64,000 bases of DNA from Sphingobium boeckii (GCF_014199215.1 NZ_JACIJC010000005.1:310001-374000); one strand, 5' to 3'. Positions 9,254 to 19,596 are shown, counted from the stretch's first letter. Numbers and translations: made by a program. Notes: generated from the sequence alone by a model not told the origin.

Positions 9254-9601
9254 TTAGTCCGAACGGGGTTCGGAGGATTCAGCCAGAATTTCCAGTAGTC
9301 CTTCATAGACCGCCGGGTCGATCGGATTGAGAAACTCCCCACCGATCGTGTTTTCCATCGACCAGACCTGGCGTGCCTTCAATTCGCCAATCCCCGGCAG
9401 ATCGATCGACACCAATTTGCCATCCATCGCATCGAGCATGACGCGCGCCATGAATCCCAGGCGCGAGATGTTCACGAGATTGGCGGCCACCGAATCCCCG
9501 AAGGGTGGCGATTTGCGGCGCATCTGCGTGGGATAAAAGACGTCGCTGCGCTCAGCGCGTCGCTGATCGATGCTGTGAATATGGCTGGCCAGCGTGCTCA
9601 A
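9254..9601 (-). CDS. PilZ-like domain protein
   Basis: Small protein of about 115 residues. A QRRAER segment followed about 25 residues later by NISRLGFMA resembles the RxxxR and [D/N]xSxxG motifs of PilZ domains, which bind c-di-GMP. The first motif reads RRAER and the second N-I-S-R-L-G, so the match is recognisable but imperfect. Only TTG codons can start it: 9601 has GGGGA about 10 bases upstream, 9610 has it almost adjacent, so I chose 9601. With two EAL proteins in the window, a c-di-GMP receptor would fit, but binding is an inference. Convergent with recG. Confidence 0.65.
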   Translation of the reverse strand: MSTLASHIHSIDQRRAERSDVFYPTQMRRKSPPFGDSVAANLVNISRLGFMARVMLDAMDGKLVSIDLPGIGELKARQVWSMENTIGGEFLNPIDPAVYEGLLEILAESSEPRSD

Positions 9602-9675
9602 GAAAAGCAAATCCCCAAATTTCCCGGTGCGTTACCATAGCCGCATGAGGCACCGGAAAGCGCTAAGATCTGTGC

Positions 9676-10131
9676 TTAACGCGGCGGTAACCGCTTCATC
9701 TTCACGATCGCCAGATCCAGCGCGGAGAGGAAGCGCGAGCGATCGGTCTTGGAGAAAGGTGCCGGGCCGCCGCGCACCTGATCCATGGCGCGCAGATCGG
9801 CCATGAGCGCGCGGGTTGCCACGGCCGCGCCGATCGAGGCCGCGTCGAACGGACGGCCATTGGAGCCAAGCACCGTCGCGCCCGCCTTGATGCAGCGATC
9901 CGCCAGCAGGATATCGGCGGTGATCACGATGCTGCGGTCATCCGCGCGCTCCGCGATCCAGTCATCCGCGGCGTCGAATCCGTCGCTGACCAAGATACGC
10001 TCGATCAGCGGATCTTGCGGAATCCGGATAAAGCTGTTGGTAACCAGCTTCACCGGCACCGCATAACGCCCTGCTACACGATAGATCTCGTCCTTGACCG
10101 GGCAGGCGTCACCATCGACCCATATGATCAA
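9676..10131 (-). CDS. YaiI/YqxD family protein (UPF0178)
   Basis: A 151-residue member of UPF0178 (DUF188), a family with a PIN-like fold and no firmly assigned function. Typical features are the N-terminal [11 protein letters not shown], the acidic residues of [18 protein letters not shown] and the [14 protein letters not shown] segment near the C-terminus. The start is TTG at 10131, whose bases overlap the TGA stop of the helicase gene upstream (TTGA overlap), suggesting translational coupling. An internal ATG is out of frame, so TTG is the only reasonable start. The coupling to an RNA helicase hints at a role in RNA metabolism, but this is inference. Confidence 0.9.
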   Translation of the reverse strand: MIIWVDGDACPVKDEIYRVAGRYAVPVKLVTNSFIRIPQDPLIERILVSDGFDAADDWIAERADDRSIVITADILLADRCIKAGATVLGSNGRPFDAASIGAAVATRALMADLRAMDQVRGGPAPFSKTDRSRFLSALDLAIVKMKRLPPR

Positions 10132-11852
10132 GGGCGGCGATGCCGATCATTGGTCTTGCGATAGGGCTTGGGCGCATATTTGTTGCGCGGCGGGCCGTTG
10201 CTCGGACCATTATTGGGGCCATTGGGACGACGACGCCCACCCTGGACGGGGGGCGGCGCATCGCCGGCAGCCTCGATCGCCACGTCATCCTCGGGCGATG
10301 CCGTTTTCTTCAACGCCTGATTGAAGCGATCGGCGACGCCGCGCGGAATCTGGAACAGGGTTTCGCGGTCCCCGATGCGGATCGCGCCGATCTCGCTCTT
10401 GGTGATATGACCGCGACGGCACAGCAGGGGCAGGATCCAGCGCGCATCGGCATTGCCATTATTGCGGCCGACATTCATGCGAAACCATACGGTGTCTTCA
10501 AAGCCGGGGCGTGGACCTTCCATCTTGGCGGGACGTTCGTCGGCACCACTGGTGAAGAGATCCTCGGGCTCGGGCAGACGCTGACGCGCGGAACGGACGA
10601 GCGCGGCGGCGATTTCCTCGGCGCTGTGACGCTCGAGAAGCTGGCGGGCGACCACCAGATCCTCTTCCATCGCTTCGCCGGGTGTGATCGTCTCGAGCAG
10701 ACGCTCCTGATCCTTGGCGCGGATATCCTCGGGCGTGGGCGCTTCCACCCATTGCGCGTTGACATTGTTGGACCGCAGCATCCCTTCGGCGCGGCGGCGT
10801 CGCGAATAAGGGACGATCATCACGCAAATGCCCTTGCGGCCCGCGCGGCCGGTGCGGCCAGAGCGATGCTGCAGCGTTTCGGCGTCGATCGGAATTTCGG
10901 CGTGCACCACCAGCCCGAGATCGGGCAGATCGATGCCGCGCGCGGCGACATCAGTCGCCACGCACACACGCGCGCGGCGGTCACGCAACGCCTGCAGCGC
11001 ATGGGTGCGCTCATTCTGGCTGAGTTCGCCCGACAATGCGACCGCAGAAAAACCACGCTCGACCAGGCTGGCATGAAGACGGCGGACGTTCTCGCGCGTG
11101 GCGCAGAAGACCATCGCGCCATTGGCTTCATAGAAACGCAGCGTGTTGACCACGGCATGTTCGATATCGGCCGGTGCGACGGCAATCGCGCGATATTCGA
11201 TATCGGCATGGGCCTTGCCGGCGGATGCGGTGGCGATGCGCAACGCATCTTTCTGATAGGTTTTGGCCAGATTGGCGATCGGCTTGGGGATGGTGGCCGA
11301 GAACAGCAGCGTGCGGCGATCCGCCGGCGTGACGTCGAGAATTTCCTCGATATCCTCGCGGAAACCCAGATCGAGCATCTCATCGGCTTCGTCGAGCACC
11401 ACGACCTTGAGGCCACTGGTGATGAGGCTGCCGCGTTCGAGATGATCGCGCAGACGACCCGGCGTGCCGACCACGATATGCGCGCCGCTCTGAAGCGCCC
11501 GCTGTTCCTGGCGGACGTTCATGCCGCCGACGCAGGATGCGACGCGGCCGCCGGCCTTGCCATAAAGCCAGGCGAGTTCGCGCTGCACCTGCATCGCGAG
11601 CTCGCGGGTCGGCGCGATGATCAGTGCGAGTGGTTCGCGGGCGAAACCGAAGCGTTCTTCACCACCCAGCAGTTCGGCAACCATGGCGAGGCCATAAGCG
11701 ACCGTCTTGCCGGAGCCGGTCTGGGCGGACACGAGCAGATCGCGACCGGCGGTTTCGGGAACGATGATAGCGGCCTGAACGTCAGTGGGGGCGGCATAAC
11801 CACGTTCGGCCAGCGCCTCGCCAACAGCGGCGGGCAACGAAGAAAAGGGCAT
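10128..11852 (-). CDS. DEAD-box RNA helicase with DbpA-type RNA-binding domain
   Basis: ATP-dependent RNA helicase of 574 residues, of the CsdA/DeaD group. The ordered motifs are AQTGSGKT (about 43-50), [19 protein letters not shown] (about 150), SATIP (about 181) and [10 protein letters not shown] (about 327). Residues about 440-520 (with [14 protein letters not shown] and [13 protein letters not shown]) form a DbpA-like RNA-binding domain, and the C-terminus is a basic, Pro/Asn/Gly-rich tail. The reading frame is open further upstream through a palindromic repeat, but the ATG at 11852 begins the family-like sequence MPFSSLP. Probably acts in ribosome assembly or cold adaptation. Coupled to the YaiI-like gene. 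Confidence 0.95.
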   Translation of the reverse strand: MPFSSLPAAVGEALAERGYAAPTDVQAAIIVPETAGRDLLVSAQTGSGKTVAYGLAMVAELLGGEERFGFAREPLALIIAPTRELAMQVQRELAWLYGKAGGRVASCVGGMNVRQEQRALQSGAHIVVGTPGRLRDHLERGSLITSGLKVVVLDEADEMLDLGFREDIEEILDVTPADRRTLLFSATIPKPIANLAKTYQKDALRIATASAGKAHADIEYRAIAVAPADIEHAVVNTLRFYEANGAMVFCATRENVRRLHASLVERGFSAVALSGELSQNERTHALQALRDRRARVCVATDVAARGIDLPDLGLVVHAEIPIDAETLQHRSGRTGRAGRKGICVMIVPYSRRRRAEGMLRSNNVNAQWVEAPTPEDIRAKDQERLLETITPGEAMEEDLVVARQLLERHSAEEIAAALVRSARQRLPEPEDLFTSGADERPAKMEGPRPGFEDTVWFRMNVGRNNGNADARWILPLLCRRGHITKSEIGAIRIGDRETLFQIPRGVADRFNQALKKTASPEDDVAIEAAGDAPPPVQGGRRRPNGPNNGPSNGPPRNKYAPKPYRKTNDRHRRP

Positions 11853-11986
11853 CTGAATTCCAATTTTGGGGCGCCGTTCGGCAAGCGATTCCCGGCGAAG
11901 GGGCGGGCTATAGCAGATGGTGCAGCGCAATACCACCGGGGTGTTGCGCGAGCGCGATGGATGGGGGAGAGCAGGGCTCCCCCTTA

Positions 11987-12060
11987 CCGTTTGTCCCGAG
12001 CGCAGTCGAGGGACGTGGGTGCGTGATACCACGTCCCTCGATTGCGCTCGGGGCAAACGG
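11987..12060. repeat. Paired palindromic element, copy B (74 bp)
   Basis: Arms 11987-12016 and 12031-12060 around a 14-bp loop, both with GTCCC/GGGAC stems. It lies in the 227-bp gap between the BaiN-like gene end and the helicase start; nothing else is visible in this gap. Confidence 0.9.
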
Positions 12061-12079
12061 AGTAATGGATCGCTTGAGC

Positions 12080-13252
12080 TTACAACACCTGCCCTGCGGC
12101 CACCCCGCTCGCCCAGGCCCATTGGAAATTATAGCCGCCCAGCCAGCCGGTCACGTCCACCGCCTCTCCGATGAAATAGAGCCCCGGTATTTTGCGCGCT
12201 TCCATCGTCTTGGATGACAGCCCGGCGGTATCCACGCCGCCGACCGTCACTTCGGCCTTGGCATAGCCTTCGGATCCGTTGGGCACGAACCGCCATCCAT
12301 TGAGCCTTTCGCCGGCTGCGCCCAATGCCTTGTCGGCAATATTGGCCAGTTCGCCGTTCAGGCCGAGTGGTTCGGCAAGAAGTTCCGCCAGCCGGGCGGG
12401 CAGGAGTTCGCCCAGGATCGTGCGGATCTGCGTGCGCGGGCGTTCGCGTTTGGCGGCGATCAACGCTGCGGCGGCATCCCGGCCGGGCAGCAGATCGAGC
12501 AGGATGGCTTCGCCATTGCGCCAATAGGATGAGATTTGCAGGATCGCGGGGCCGGAAAGGCCACGGTGCGTAAAGAGCGATGCCTCATGGAAGGATTGCT
12601 TGCCGCAGCGTGCGATGGAATCGACCGCGATGCCCGAGAGACCACGGAACATCATCGCCTCGCCGGAAAGGGTGAGCGGGACGAGGGCAGGGCGGGGTTC
12701 GACCACCTTCAGGCCGAATTGCCGCGTGACATCATAAGCGAAGCCGGTCGCGCCCATCTGCGGGATGGAGGGGCCGCCGGTGGCGATGACCAGTGACGGT
12801 GCCGCGAAGGTGCCCCGATCCGTGGTAACGGAGAAGTCATCGGGTTTCGAGATAGCCGTTATTGCGTGCTGCACGCGGATATCGACGCCGCCCGCCGCGC
12901 ATTCGTCGGTGAGCATCGCGACGATCTGGCGCGAGGAGCCGTCACAGAAAAGCTGTCCCAGCGTCTTTTCATGCCAGGCGATGCCGTGACGATCGACCAG
13001 ATCGATGAAATCCTGCGGCGCATAGCGGCCGAGCGCGGATTTTGCGAAATGCGGATTGGCGGAGAGGAAGCGGTCGGCCGCTGTATGCACATTGGTGAAA
13101 TTGCAGCGTCCGCCGCCGGAGATCAGGATCTTCTTGCCGGGCTTGTCGGCATGATCGAGCAGCAGCACGCGGCGGCCACGTTGGCCCGCCGTGAGCGCCG
13201 CCATCATCCCCGCCGCACCCGCGCCGAGGATGATCGCGTCAAATCTTTCCAT
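12080..13252 (-). CDS. BaiN/HI0933-like NAD(P)/FAD-dependent oxidoreductase
   Basis: Flavoprotein of 390 residues. The N-terminus carries the FAD dinucleotide-binding motif GAGAAGMMAA (about 9-18), followed by KKILISGGGRCNFTN, a signature of the HI0933/BaiN family, and a C-terminal VDVTGWLGGYNFQWAW segment that closes the FAD site. The substrate is not known for most members. Its first 14 bases overlap the end of the upstream arginase-family gene, so it is the last gene of a tyrS-hydrolase-flavoprotein chain. The family assignment is sure; the reaction is not. Confidence 0.93.
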   Translation of the reverse strand: MERFDAIILGAGAAGMMAALTAGQRGRRVLLLDHADKPGKKILISGGGRCNFTNVHTAADRFLSANPHFAKSALGRYAPQDFIDLVDRHGIAWHEKTLGQLFCDGSSRQIVAMLTDECAAGGVDIRVQHAITAISKPDDFSVTTDRGTFAAPSLVIATGGPSIPQMGATGFAYDVTRQFGLKVVEPRPALVPLTLSGEAMMFRGLSGIAVDSIARCGKQSFHEASLFTHRGLSGPAILQISSYWRNGEAILLDLLPGRDAAAALIAAKRERPRTQIRTILGELLPARLAELLAEPLGLNGELANIADKALGAAGERLNGWRFVPNGSEGYAKAEVTVGGVDTAGLSSKTMEARKIPGLYFIGEAVDVTGWLGGYNFQWAWASGVAAGQVL

Positions 13253-14051
13253 GAGGACGCGCGGTGGCGAGCGCGGCGAGTTCCTTGATCATCTTCGCCG
13301 CCAGAATTGCGGTCATGCCATTGATATCGCGATCGGGGTTGAGTTCGACCACATCGGCACCGACGATCGGCGCTTCGATCGACAGCAGAACATTGGTGAT
13401 CTCGCGCGCGGTCAGCCCGCCGGGTTCGTGATGCGAAACGCCGGGGGCATGGGCCGGATCGAAGCCGTCCATGTCCACGCTGATGTAGAGCGGGCCATCG
13501 AAGGCGGGCACGCAGCCGGGGATGAAATAGCGCGCTTCGATAATCTCGACGCCGAAGCGCTGCGCTTGGTCGCGCTGATGCGCATTCAAGGTGCGAATGC
13601 CGACCTGAACGAGACGCTTGGCCAGCCCATCCTCCATGATCCGCGCAAAGGGCGAGGCATGAGAGCGGCGATTGCCATCGAGTTCATCATAGAGATCGGG
13701 ATGCGCATCGAAATGGAGGATGTTGACCGGGCCATGCGCCGCCGCGATCGCCTTCAGGATCGGATAGGTGACGGCATGATCGCCGCCCATGCAGAGCGGG
13801 ATCGCCCCACGCGCGATCGAGGCCGCGATGGCACCGGTGATGCGGTCATCGTCATCCGGGCCTTCATCCAGCGCCAGATCGCCCCCGTCGATCAGATCGA
13901 TCTCAACACCGATCTCGGTCCCCCGTTCGCTCGCAGGATTGCCATGATCGCTGAACAAGGCGGCGCGGATCAGCGCTGGCGCCTTGGCAGGACCACGCAG
14001 GTAAGAGGAATGCTGGTCGGTCGGCAGGCCGATGAGATGGATCGGTGTCAT
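13239..14051 (-). CDS. Arginase/agmatinase family ureohydrolase
   Basis: Binuclear manganese hydrolase of 270 residues. The metal ligands are visible as GGDHAVTYP (His), [11 protein letters not shown] (Asp, His, Asp) and SVDMDGFDP (two Asp). These match agmatinase, arginase or a related guanidino hydrolase such as formimidoylglutamase or guanidinobutyrase, and the exact substrate cannot be set by eye. SpeB-type agmatinase is the default guess. It overlaps tyrS by four bases (ATGA) and the following flavoprotein gene by 14, so it is probably cotranscribed with them. Confidence 0.88.
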   Translation of the reverse strand: MTPIHLIGLPTDQHSSYLRGPAKAPALIRAALFSDHGNPASERGTEIGVEIDLIDGGDLALDEGPDDDDRITGAIAASIARGAIPLCMGGDHAVTYPILKAIAAAHGPVNILHFDAHPDLYDELDGNRRSHASPFARIMEDGLAKRLVQVGIRTLNAHQRDQAQRFGVEIIEARYFIPGCVPAFDGPLYISVDMDGFDPAHAPGVSHHEPGGLTAREITNVLLSIEAPIVGADVVELNPDRDINGMTAILAAKMIKELAALATARPHGKI

Positions 14052-15277
14052 GCCCGGTTGAGCACGCCATGCGCCTTCTTGCCCGCCGAAATGCGGACCG
14101 GGGCATCGCCGACCGTGACGGTCAGCGCCTCGTCCTCAATCTTCTCACCATCCACGCGCGCGCCACCCCCCTTGATCAGGCGGCGGGCCTCACCCTTGGA
14201 TGCCGCGAGGTTCAGCCCGACCAGTGCATCAACGATGTTGATGCTGCCTTCAGGCACACAGAGCGTGGGCAGATCATCGCCCGCAGCGCCTTCGGTAAAA
14301 GTCTTGTGCGCGGTCTGGGCCGCGGCCTCCGCCGCTTCCCGACCGTGACACATGGCCGTCGCCTCGTCCGCCAGGCGCTTCTTCACATCGTTGATCGCGC
14401 TGCCCTCGGCCTTTTCCAGTTCGGCGATCTCTTCCACCGGCACATCAGTGAACAGGCGCAGGAACCGGCCGACATCATTATCCTGGGTGTTTCGCCAGAA
14501 TTGCCAATAATCATATGCGCTGAGCATATCGGCATTGAGCCAGACCGCGCCGGCCATGGTCTTGCCCATCTTGCCGCCATCCGCGGTGGTGATGAGCGGG
14601 GTGGTGAGGCCGTGGACCTGCACGCCGTCCATGCGGCGCGTCAGTTCGACGCCGTTCACGATATTGCCCCATTGATCCGATCCGCCCATCTGGAGACGGC
14701 AGGCGGCGCGCTGCGACAATTCGCGGAAATCATAGGCCTGCAGGATCATGTAGTTGAATTCGAGGAAGCTCAGCGATTGCTCGCGATCGAGCCGGAGCTT
14801 GACGGAATCGAAGCTCAGCATCCGGTTGACCGAGAAATGCTGGCCCACTTCGCGCAGGAAGGGGATGTATTCCAGCCGGTCGAGCCATTCGGCATTGTCG
14901 AGCATCACCGCATCGCTCGGGCCATCGCCAAAGGTCAGGAATTTCTCGAAAATGCGTTTGATCGAAGCCACATTGCCCGCGATGACGTCATCGGTCATCA
15001 GCTTGCGCGCTTCATCCTTGAAGCTGGGATCGCCGATCTTGCCGGTGCCGCCGCCCATCAGCACGATCGGCTTGTGTCCGGCCTGCTGAAGCCGACGCAG
15101 CATCATGATCTGGACCAGACTGCCCACATGCAGCGACGATGCGGTGGGATCGAAGCCGATATAGCCCGGCACGATTTCCTTGGACGCCAGCGCATCAAGC
15201 GCCGCTGCGTCGGTCATCTGGTGGATATAGCCACGCTCGCTGAGCAGGCGGAGGAGATCGGAGGAATATTCGGTCAT
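14048..15277 (-). CDS. tyrS: Tyrosyl-tRNA synthetase
   Basis: Class I aminoacyl-tRNA synthetase that charges tRNA-Tyr. The 409-residue protein has the HIGH-equivalent HVGSL (about 51), [10 protein letters not shown], the tyrosine pocket region with [10 protein letters not shown], and the KMSKS-equivalent KMGKTM (about 237). A C-terminal S4-like RNA-binding domain includes [13 protein letters not shown]. Length and motifs match bacterial TyrS. It leads a chain of overlapping genes on the minus strand. Upstream is a palindromic repeat (15323-15411) that separates it from the divergent DOMON-like gene. Confidence 0.98.
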   Translation of the reverse strand: MTEYSSDLLRLLSERGYIHQMTDAAALDALASKEIVPGYIGFDPTASSLHVGSLVQIMMLRRLQQAGHKPIVLMGGGTGKIGDPSFKDEARKLMTDDVIAGNVASIKRIFEKFLTFGDGPSDAVMLDNAEWLDRLEYIPFLREVGQHFSVNRMLSFDSVKLRLDREQSLSFLEFNYMILQAYDFRELSQRAACRLQMGGSDQWGNIVNGVELTRRMDGVQVHGLTTPLITTADGGKMGKTMAGAVWLNADMLSAYDYWQFWRNTQDNDVGRFLRLFTDVPVEEIAELEKAEGSAINDVKKRLADEATAMCHGREAAEAAAQTAHKTFTEGAAGDDLPTLCVPEGSINIVDALVGLNLAASKGEARRLIKGGGARVDGEKIEDEALTVTVGDAPVRISAGKKAHGVLNRA

Positions 15278-15322
15278 GATGCGGCGGCGCTTAGCATGGG
15301 TGGGTGTGGTCTGCCATACATC

Positions 15323-15411
15323 CCGTCATCCTCGCGAAAGCGGGGATCCCGCTTCTTCTCCTTTCGAATGCTTCAAGGAAAAGCGGGATTCCCGCGTGCG
15401 CGGGAATGACG
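15323..15411. repeat. Inverted repeat of the GTCATTCCCGCG type
   Basis: Arms at 15323-15354 (CCGTCATCCTCGCGAAAGCG and onward) and 15381-15411 (ending GCGGGAATGACG) are near-complementary around a 26-bp centre. This type of palindrome is common in intergenic DNA of proteobacteria. It lies between the divergent tyrS and DOMON-like genes and may carry or separate their promoters. It is unrelated to the element at 6741. Confidence 0.85.
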
Positions 15412-15423
15412 TAGGTGAGGTGG

Positions 15424-15951
15424 ATGAGCTGGTTTCTCAAACCCCATCCCGATACGCCAAGCGCGGGTGCAATTTCCATTGGCGTGACCGTCGAACGCAA
15501 CGCTGCCAATCTCCTGCGGCTGCGATATCAAGTCACGGGCGATGTTTCAGGCATCGCCTTTCCGCCGATCGGAGAGGGCGTGCGTACAGATGGCCTCTGG
15601 CAAACCACCTGTTTCGAGGCGTTTGTGCGGACCGGTGATACCGAAGGCTATGAGGAGCTGAATTTCGCGCCGTCGGGCGATTGGGCGGGCTATCATTTCG
15701 AAACTTATCGCGAAGGGATGCAAGAGGCAGCGCTCTTTCCGTCGCTGGATTTCAATCGGGAGAATGCGATCCTGACCGCCACGATCCAGCTGTCACCCGC
15801 CACATCGATCTGGCATCTCGGCCTGTCCGCCGTCATCGAGGAAAAGAGCGGCACCAAATCCTATTGGGCGCTCGCGCATCCGCCGGGCAAACCCGATTTC
15901 CATCACAGGGATTGCTTTGCGCTCGATCTCCCGGCAGCGAAGGCACCATGA
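15424..15951 (+). CDS. DOMON-like domain protein
   Basis: A 175-residue protein resembling the DOMON-like family found beside NamZ-type proteins in sphingomonads. A beta-rich pattern is visible, with GLWQTTCFEAFVR, YEELNFAPSGDWAGYHF and WHLGLSAVIEE as recognisable segments. DOMON-type folds often bind sugar or haem, but nothing here identifies a ligand. The ATG at 15424 was preferred to the GTG at 15415 because the longer start touches the palindromic repeat just upstream. Its stop overlaps the start of the muramidase gene by four bases (ATGA), so the two are probably coupled and may act together on cell-wall sugars. Confidence 0.75.
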   Translation: MSWFLKPHPDTPSAGAISIGVTVERNAANLLRLRYQVTGDVSGIAFPPIGEGVRTDGLWQTTCFEAFVRTGDTEGYEELNFAPSGDWAGYHFETYREGMQEAALFPSLDFNRENAILTATIQLSPATSIWHLGLSAVIEEKSGTKSYWALAHPPGKPDFHHRDCFALDLPAAKAP

Positions 15952-17150
15952 AATTCGGAATCGACCGGCTGCTCGCCGACCCCGCTCTACGCACCCCGCT
16001 TGAAGGCAAGCGCGTTGCCTTGCTCGCCCATCCCGCTTCGGTGACGGCGGATCTGACGCATTCGCTCGATGCGCTCGCCGCGTGCCACGGCATCAATGTC
16101 ACTGCCGCCTTCGGGCCGCAGCACGGACTGCGCGGCGACAAGCAGGATAATATGGTGGAATCCCCCGATTTCACCGATCCGGTGCTCGGCATTCCGGTGT
16201 TCAGCCTTTATGGGGAAGTGCGTCGGCCCAGCGGGCAGATGATGGGGACGTTCGATACGATCCTGATCGATCTGCAGGATCTGGGCTGCCGCATCTATAC
16301 CTTCATCACCACGCTGCGTTATGTCCTCGAAGCCGCGGCACAGCATGGCAAAGCGGTCTGGGTGCTGGATCGCCCCAATCCGGCGGGCCGACCGATCGAA
16401 GGACTGACGCTGCGGCCGGGCTGGGAGAGTTTCGTGGGTGCCGGGGCCATGCCGATGCGCCACGGGCTGACGCTTGGCGAACTGGGTCTGTGGTTCATCG
16501 ATACGCTGAAACTGGATGTGGATTACCGGATCATCGAGATGGAAGGCTATGCGCCCGATGCAGCGCCGGGCCATGGCTGGCCGCTGGGTGAACGCATCTG
16601 GATCAATCCCAGCCCCAATGCGCCCAATCTCTGGATGGCGCGCGCATATGCCGGCACGGTGATGCTCGAAGGCACCACGCTCTCGGAAGGCCGGGGGACC
16701 ACACGGCCATTGGAGCTGTTCGGTGCGCCCAATATCGACGCGGCGCAGGTGATCCGTGAAATGCGCGCGCTGGCACCGCATTGGCTGGAAGGCTGTTCCT
16801 TGCGCGAATGCTGGTTCGAACCGACCTTCCACAAGCATGTCGGCCAGCTTTGCAGCGGCGTGCAGATCCATGCCGAGGGCGCGGCCTATGATCATCACAC
16901 CTTCAAACCCTGGCGGCTGCAGGCGCTGGCGTTCAAGGCGATCAGGACGCTTTATCCCGATTATCCACTGTGGCGCGATTTCCCCTATGAATATGAACTG
17001 GGCAAATTGGCGATCGATGTGATCAACGGTGGTCCGGCGCTCAGAGAATGGGTGGACGATGCCGCTGCACGGCCACACGATCTGGACGCGCTGACCTTGC
17101 CGGATGAGCAGGCCTGGGCACAAGAGCGCAGAGCCTATCTGCGCTATTGA
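15948..17150 (+). CDS. NamZ-type exo-beta-N-acetylmuramidase (DUF1343)
   Basis: A 400-residue DUF1343 protein, the family of NamZ, which removes terminal N-acetylmuramic acid from peptidoglycan fragments (GH171). Typical segments are ALLAHPASVTADLTH, FGPQHGLRGDKQDNM, LIDLQDLGCRIYTFITT and a C-terminal DFPYEYELGKLAIDVINGG. No signal peptide is visible, so this copy is probably cytoplasmic, fitting cell-wall recycling after import. The start ATG overlaps the stop of the DOMON-like gene. The family is clear; the activity is inferred from the family. Confidence 0.9.
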   Translation: MKFGIDRLLADPALRTPLEGKRVALLAHPASVTADLTHSLDALAACHGINVTAAFGPQHGLRGDKQDNMVESPDFTDPVLGIPVFSLYGEVRRPSGQMMGTFDTILIDLQDLGCRIYTFITTLRYVLEAAAQHGKAVWVLDRPNPAGRPIEGLTLRPGWESFVGAGAMPMRHGLTLGELGLWFIDTLKLDVDYRIIEMEGYAPDAAPGHGWPLGERIWINPSPNAPNLWMARAYAGTVMLEGTTLSEGRGTTRPLELFGAPNIDAAQVIREMRALAPHWLEGCSLRECWFEPTFHKHVGQLCSGVQIHAEGAAYDHHTFKPWRLQALAFKAIRTLYPDYPLWRDFPYEYELGKLAIDVINGGPALREWVDDAAARPHDLDALTLPDEQAWAQERRAYLRY

Positions 17151-17211
17151 TCGGGCGAGGATGCTCTCTTGCACGGCGACGTGGCAAGGTTTCCAATTTG
17201 CTAACTAATAT

Positions 17212-19554
17212 ATGCGAAGACGGGGTGAACCATCGAGTATCCCTATGCCGTTTCGCCGGTTTTCGAACAAAAAATCTGTCCGGGACAATCGGGCAAAGAT
17301 CCTGATCTGGGCCACCCTGATCGGCCTGATTTGCGGCGTCATCGACTTTGGCGAACCGATTGAGAACATTTGGCGCAGCGGCCGCAATGTGGCGCGCAGC
17401 CATCCTGCAGATCAGAGCATAGTGGTGGTCGGGATCGATGATCGCAGCCTGGAAGGGGTCGACAAATGGCCTTGGCCGCGCCGCTATAACGCGCAAATGG
17501 TCGATAATCTGCGCGCGATGGGGGCCAAGCGGATTGCGTTCGACTACATATTCTCGTCTTATTCGACGTCGGCAGATGACCGGATATTTGAGGAATCCCT
17601 GAAGAAGGCCAAGGGCACTGTCATCCTTCCCGTCCGCTTTTCGATCGATCCCGTGTCCGAGAAGCGCGTGGACGTCACCGCGGCGCCGGAATTCGCCCGC
17701 CATGCCAAACTCGCCAACATCAACGTCTGGCGCAATCCGTTCGGCGAAGTCTGGGAGATGTATTTCGGCATCAAGATCGATGGCCGAGACTATCCGTCTT
17801 TCTCATCCTTGTTTTCAAACAAGCGGGGTGAGGCGGAAACCCTTTTTCCGGTTGATCTGTCGATCGACGTCAAGACCATTCCGGTCGTCAGTGCGATCGA
17901 TGTGATCCACGGCACCGTCTCTCCTGACAGGATCAGGGGCAAGGATATCATTATCGGATACGCCTCGGACCAGCTTGGCGATATCCATATGATGGCGGGC
18001 CGTGGCTTGGTGCCCGGCGTGTATTTTCACGCGATCGGTGCACAGACACTGAAGCAGGGTATTCCTGTGTCACCCGGCTGGTTTCCGGCCTTTGCGGCAG
18101 CGTTCCTGCTGGCCGGGCTGCATCTGTTTTCGAAGAAACGCGCGCTGTCCCGTCTCGCGGCACTGCTCGGCTTTCTGCTACCGATCGGGCTGCCATTCTT
18201 CTTGGATAGCCGGCTGATCTTCGCGCAGTTCGTGCCGGGCACCCTGTTGTTCATCATCGCTGCCAGTGCGTATGCCTGGTCACGCTTCAAGCAGCGTGGC
18301 GCGACCACAAACGCGATCTCGGGCCTGCCCAATCTCAACGCCTTGCGGGATGCGCCGCTGGCACCCAGCACCTCGCTCGTCGCGGCGCGCATCCAGAATT
18401 TCGCAGAAATCACGTCGACATTGCCGCAAGATATGGAGCGCATCCTGGTCGAGCAGATTGCCAGCCGGATTGCGCTGGGCGCGGACGGCTCCAAAATCTA
18501 TCAGGGCGATGAGGGCATATTCTCCTGGCTTGTGAGTAACGGGCCGACCACATCGCTGGGCGATCAACTCGATGCGCTGCACGCTTTGTTCAGAAGCCCG
18601 GTGATCGTGGGCGAGCGCCATGTCGACCTCGCCATAGCGTTCGGCGTTGACACCGCGAGTGACCGCACATTGCCCAACCGCCTTGGCAGCGCGCTCGTGG
18701 CGGCCGACGAAGCCGTGGAGGAGGGCGCGCGCTGGAAGGAATATGATCCCGCCAAATTGCAAGATGCCGAATGGAAGCTGTCATTGCTCGGCCGGCTCGA
18801 TGCGGCGATCGACGGCGGTGAGATCTGGGTCGCCTATCAACCCAAAATGGATATGAAAACCAAGGCGATCTGCGGTGCCGAAGCGCTCGCGCGCTGGTCG
18901 CATCCTGAAAAGGGCGAGATCAGTCCGCAGGATTTCGTGCTGGCGGCCGAGCAGCACAACCGGATCGAGAAATTGACGAACCATGTGCTGAACGACGCCA
19001 TTCGCGTGGCGGCTGAAATCAATCGCCGCGGGCTCGATTTCGACATGGCGGTCAATTTGTCGGCACGGGTGCTCGACAATCCGGATCTGGTATCGACGAT
19101 CCAGTCGATCCTCGCTCGCCACGGGCTGGAGCCGCGGCATCTGACACTGGAGGTCACGGAGTCCGCGGCCATGACCAGCAGCGGGCGATCGATAGAATTG
19201 CTGGAAAACATGCGCGCTCTAGGCATCCAGATCTCGATCGATGATTATGGCACCGGTTTTTCGACCCTGGAATATCTCAAGAAGATACCCGCCACGGAAA
19301 TCAAGATCGACAGGAGCTTCGTCAGCGCCATGGACAAGAGCCAGAGCGACAAGTTGATGGTTAATTCCACCATTGCTCTTGCGCATTCTCTGGGACGTAC
19401 TGTCGTCGCCGAAGGTGTCGAGAAGGAAGATACGCTGCGCGCGCTCGAAGAGATGGGCTGTGACCGTGTGCAAGGCTATCTCATTGGTAGACCAATGCCT
19501 TACGAAAAGCTTTCAGCGCTGATTCCCACGGTTAAAGCCATTATGGTTGCTTAA
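17212..19554 (+). CDS. CHASE2 / degenerate GGDEF / EAL membrane protein
   Basis: A 780-residue inner-membrane sensor. A transmembrane segment lies near 29-46, followed by a periplasmic CHASE2 domain (about 50-280, with VVVGIDDRSLEGVDKWPWPR and RIAFDYIFS), then three membrane helices (about 286-355). A very weak GGDEF-like region follows, with GDEGIFSW in place of the active site. The EAL domain (about 525-775) keeps GAEALARW, NLSARVL, DDYGTGFSTLEYLK and AEGVE, so c-di-GMP phosphodiesterase activity controlled by a periplasmic signal is likely. No strong ribosome binding site is seen before the ATG at 17212; an ATG at 17245 is possible. Confidence 0.92.
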   Translation: MRRRGEPSSIPMPFRRFSNKKSVRDNRAKILIWATLIGLICGVIDFGEPIENIWRSGRNVARSHPADQSIVVVGIDDRSLEGVDKWPWPRRYNAQMVDNLRAMGAKRIAFDYIFSSYSTSADDRIFEESLKKAKGTVILPVRFSIDPVSEKRVDVTAAPEFARHAKLANINVWRNPFGEVWEMYFGIKIDGRDYPSFSSLFSNKRGEAETLFPVDLSIDVKTIPVVSAIDVIHGTVSPDRIRGKDIIIGYASDQLGDIHMMAGRGLVPGVYFHAIGAQTLKQGIPVSPGWFPAFAAAFLLAGLHLFSKKRALSRLAALLGFLLPIGLPFFLDSRLIFAQFVPGTLLFIIAASAYAWSRFKQRGATTNAISGLPNLNALRDAPLAPSTSLVAARIQNFAEITSTLPQDMERILVEQIASRIALGADGSKIYQGDEGIFSWLVSNGPTTSLGDQLDALHALFRSPVIVGERHVDLAIAFGVDTASDRTLPNRLGSALVAADEAVEEGARWKEYDPAKLQDAEWKLSLLGRLDAAIDGGEIWVAYQPKMDMKTKAICGAEALARWSHPEKGEISPQDFVLAAEQHNRIEKLTNHVLNDAIRVAAEINRRGLDFDMAVNLSARVLDNPDLVSTIQSILARHGLEPRHLTLEVTESAAMTSSGRSIELLENMRALGIQISIDDYGTGFSTLEYLKKIPATEIKIDRSFVSAMDKSQSDKLMVNSTIALAHSLGRTVVAEGVEKEDTLRALEEMGCDRVQGYLIGRPMPYEKLSALIPTVKAIMVA

Positions 19555-19567
19555 TATAGTAAATATC

Positions 19568-19596
19568 TTGTTAACCACGATTCGGATTGTTATACC
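19568..19596 (+). promoter_or_regulatory. Predicted sigma-70 promoter of the small gene at 19653
   Basis: TTGTTA (19568-19573) and TATACC (19591-19596) are spaced by 17 bases. The expected transcript starts near 19603 and would end at the terminator at 19757-19787, giving an RNA of about 185 bases. Confidence 0.5.

Noticed and set aside
10140-12026. A 628-codon frame antisense to the DEAD-box helicase
   Set aside because: Helicase motifs are all on the minus strand.
15323-15411. Considered as a further copy of the 74-bp paired palindrome
   Set aside because: The arms have a different sequence (GTCATTCCCGCG type), so it is a separate, widespread repeat kind.
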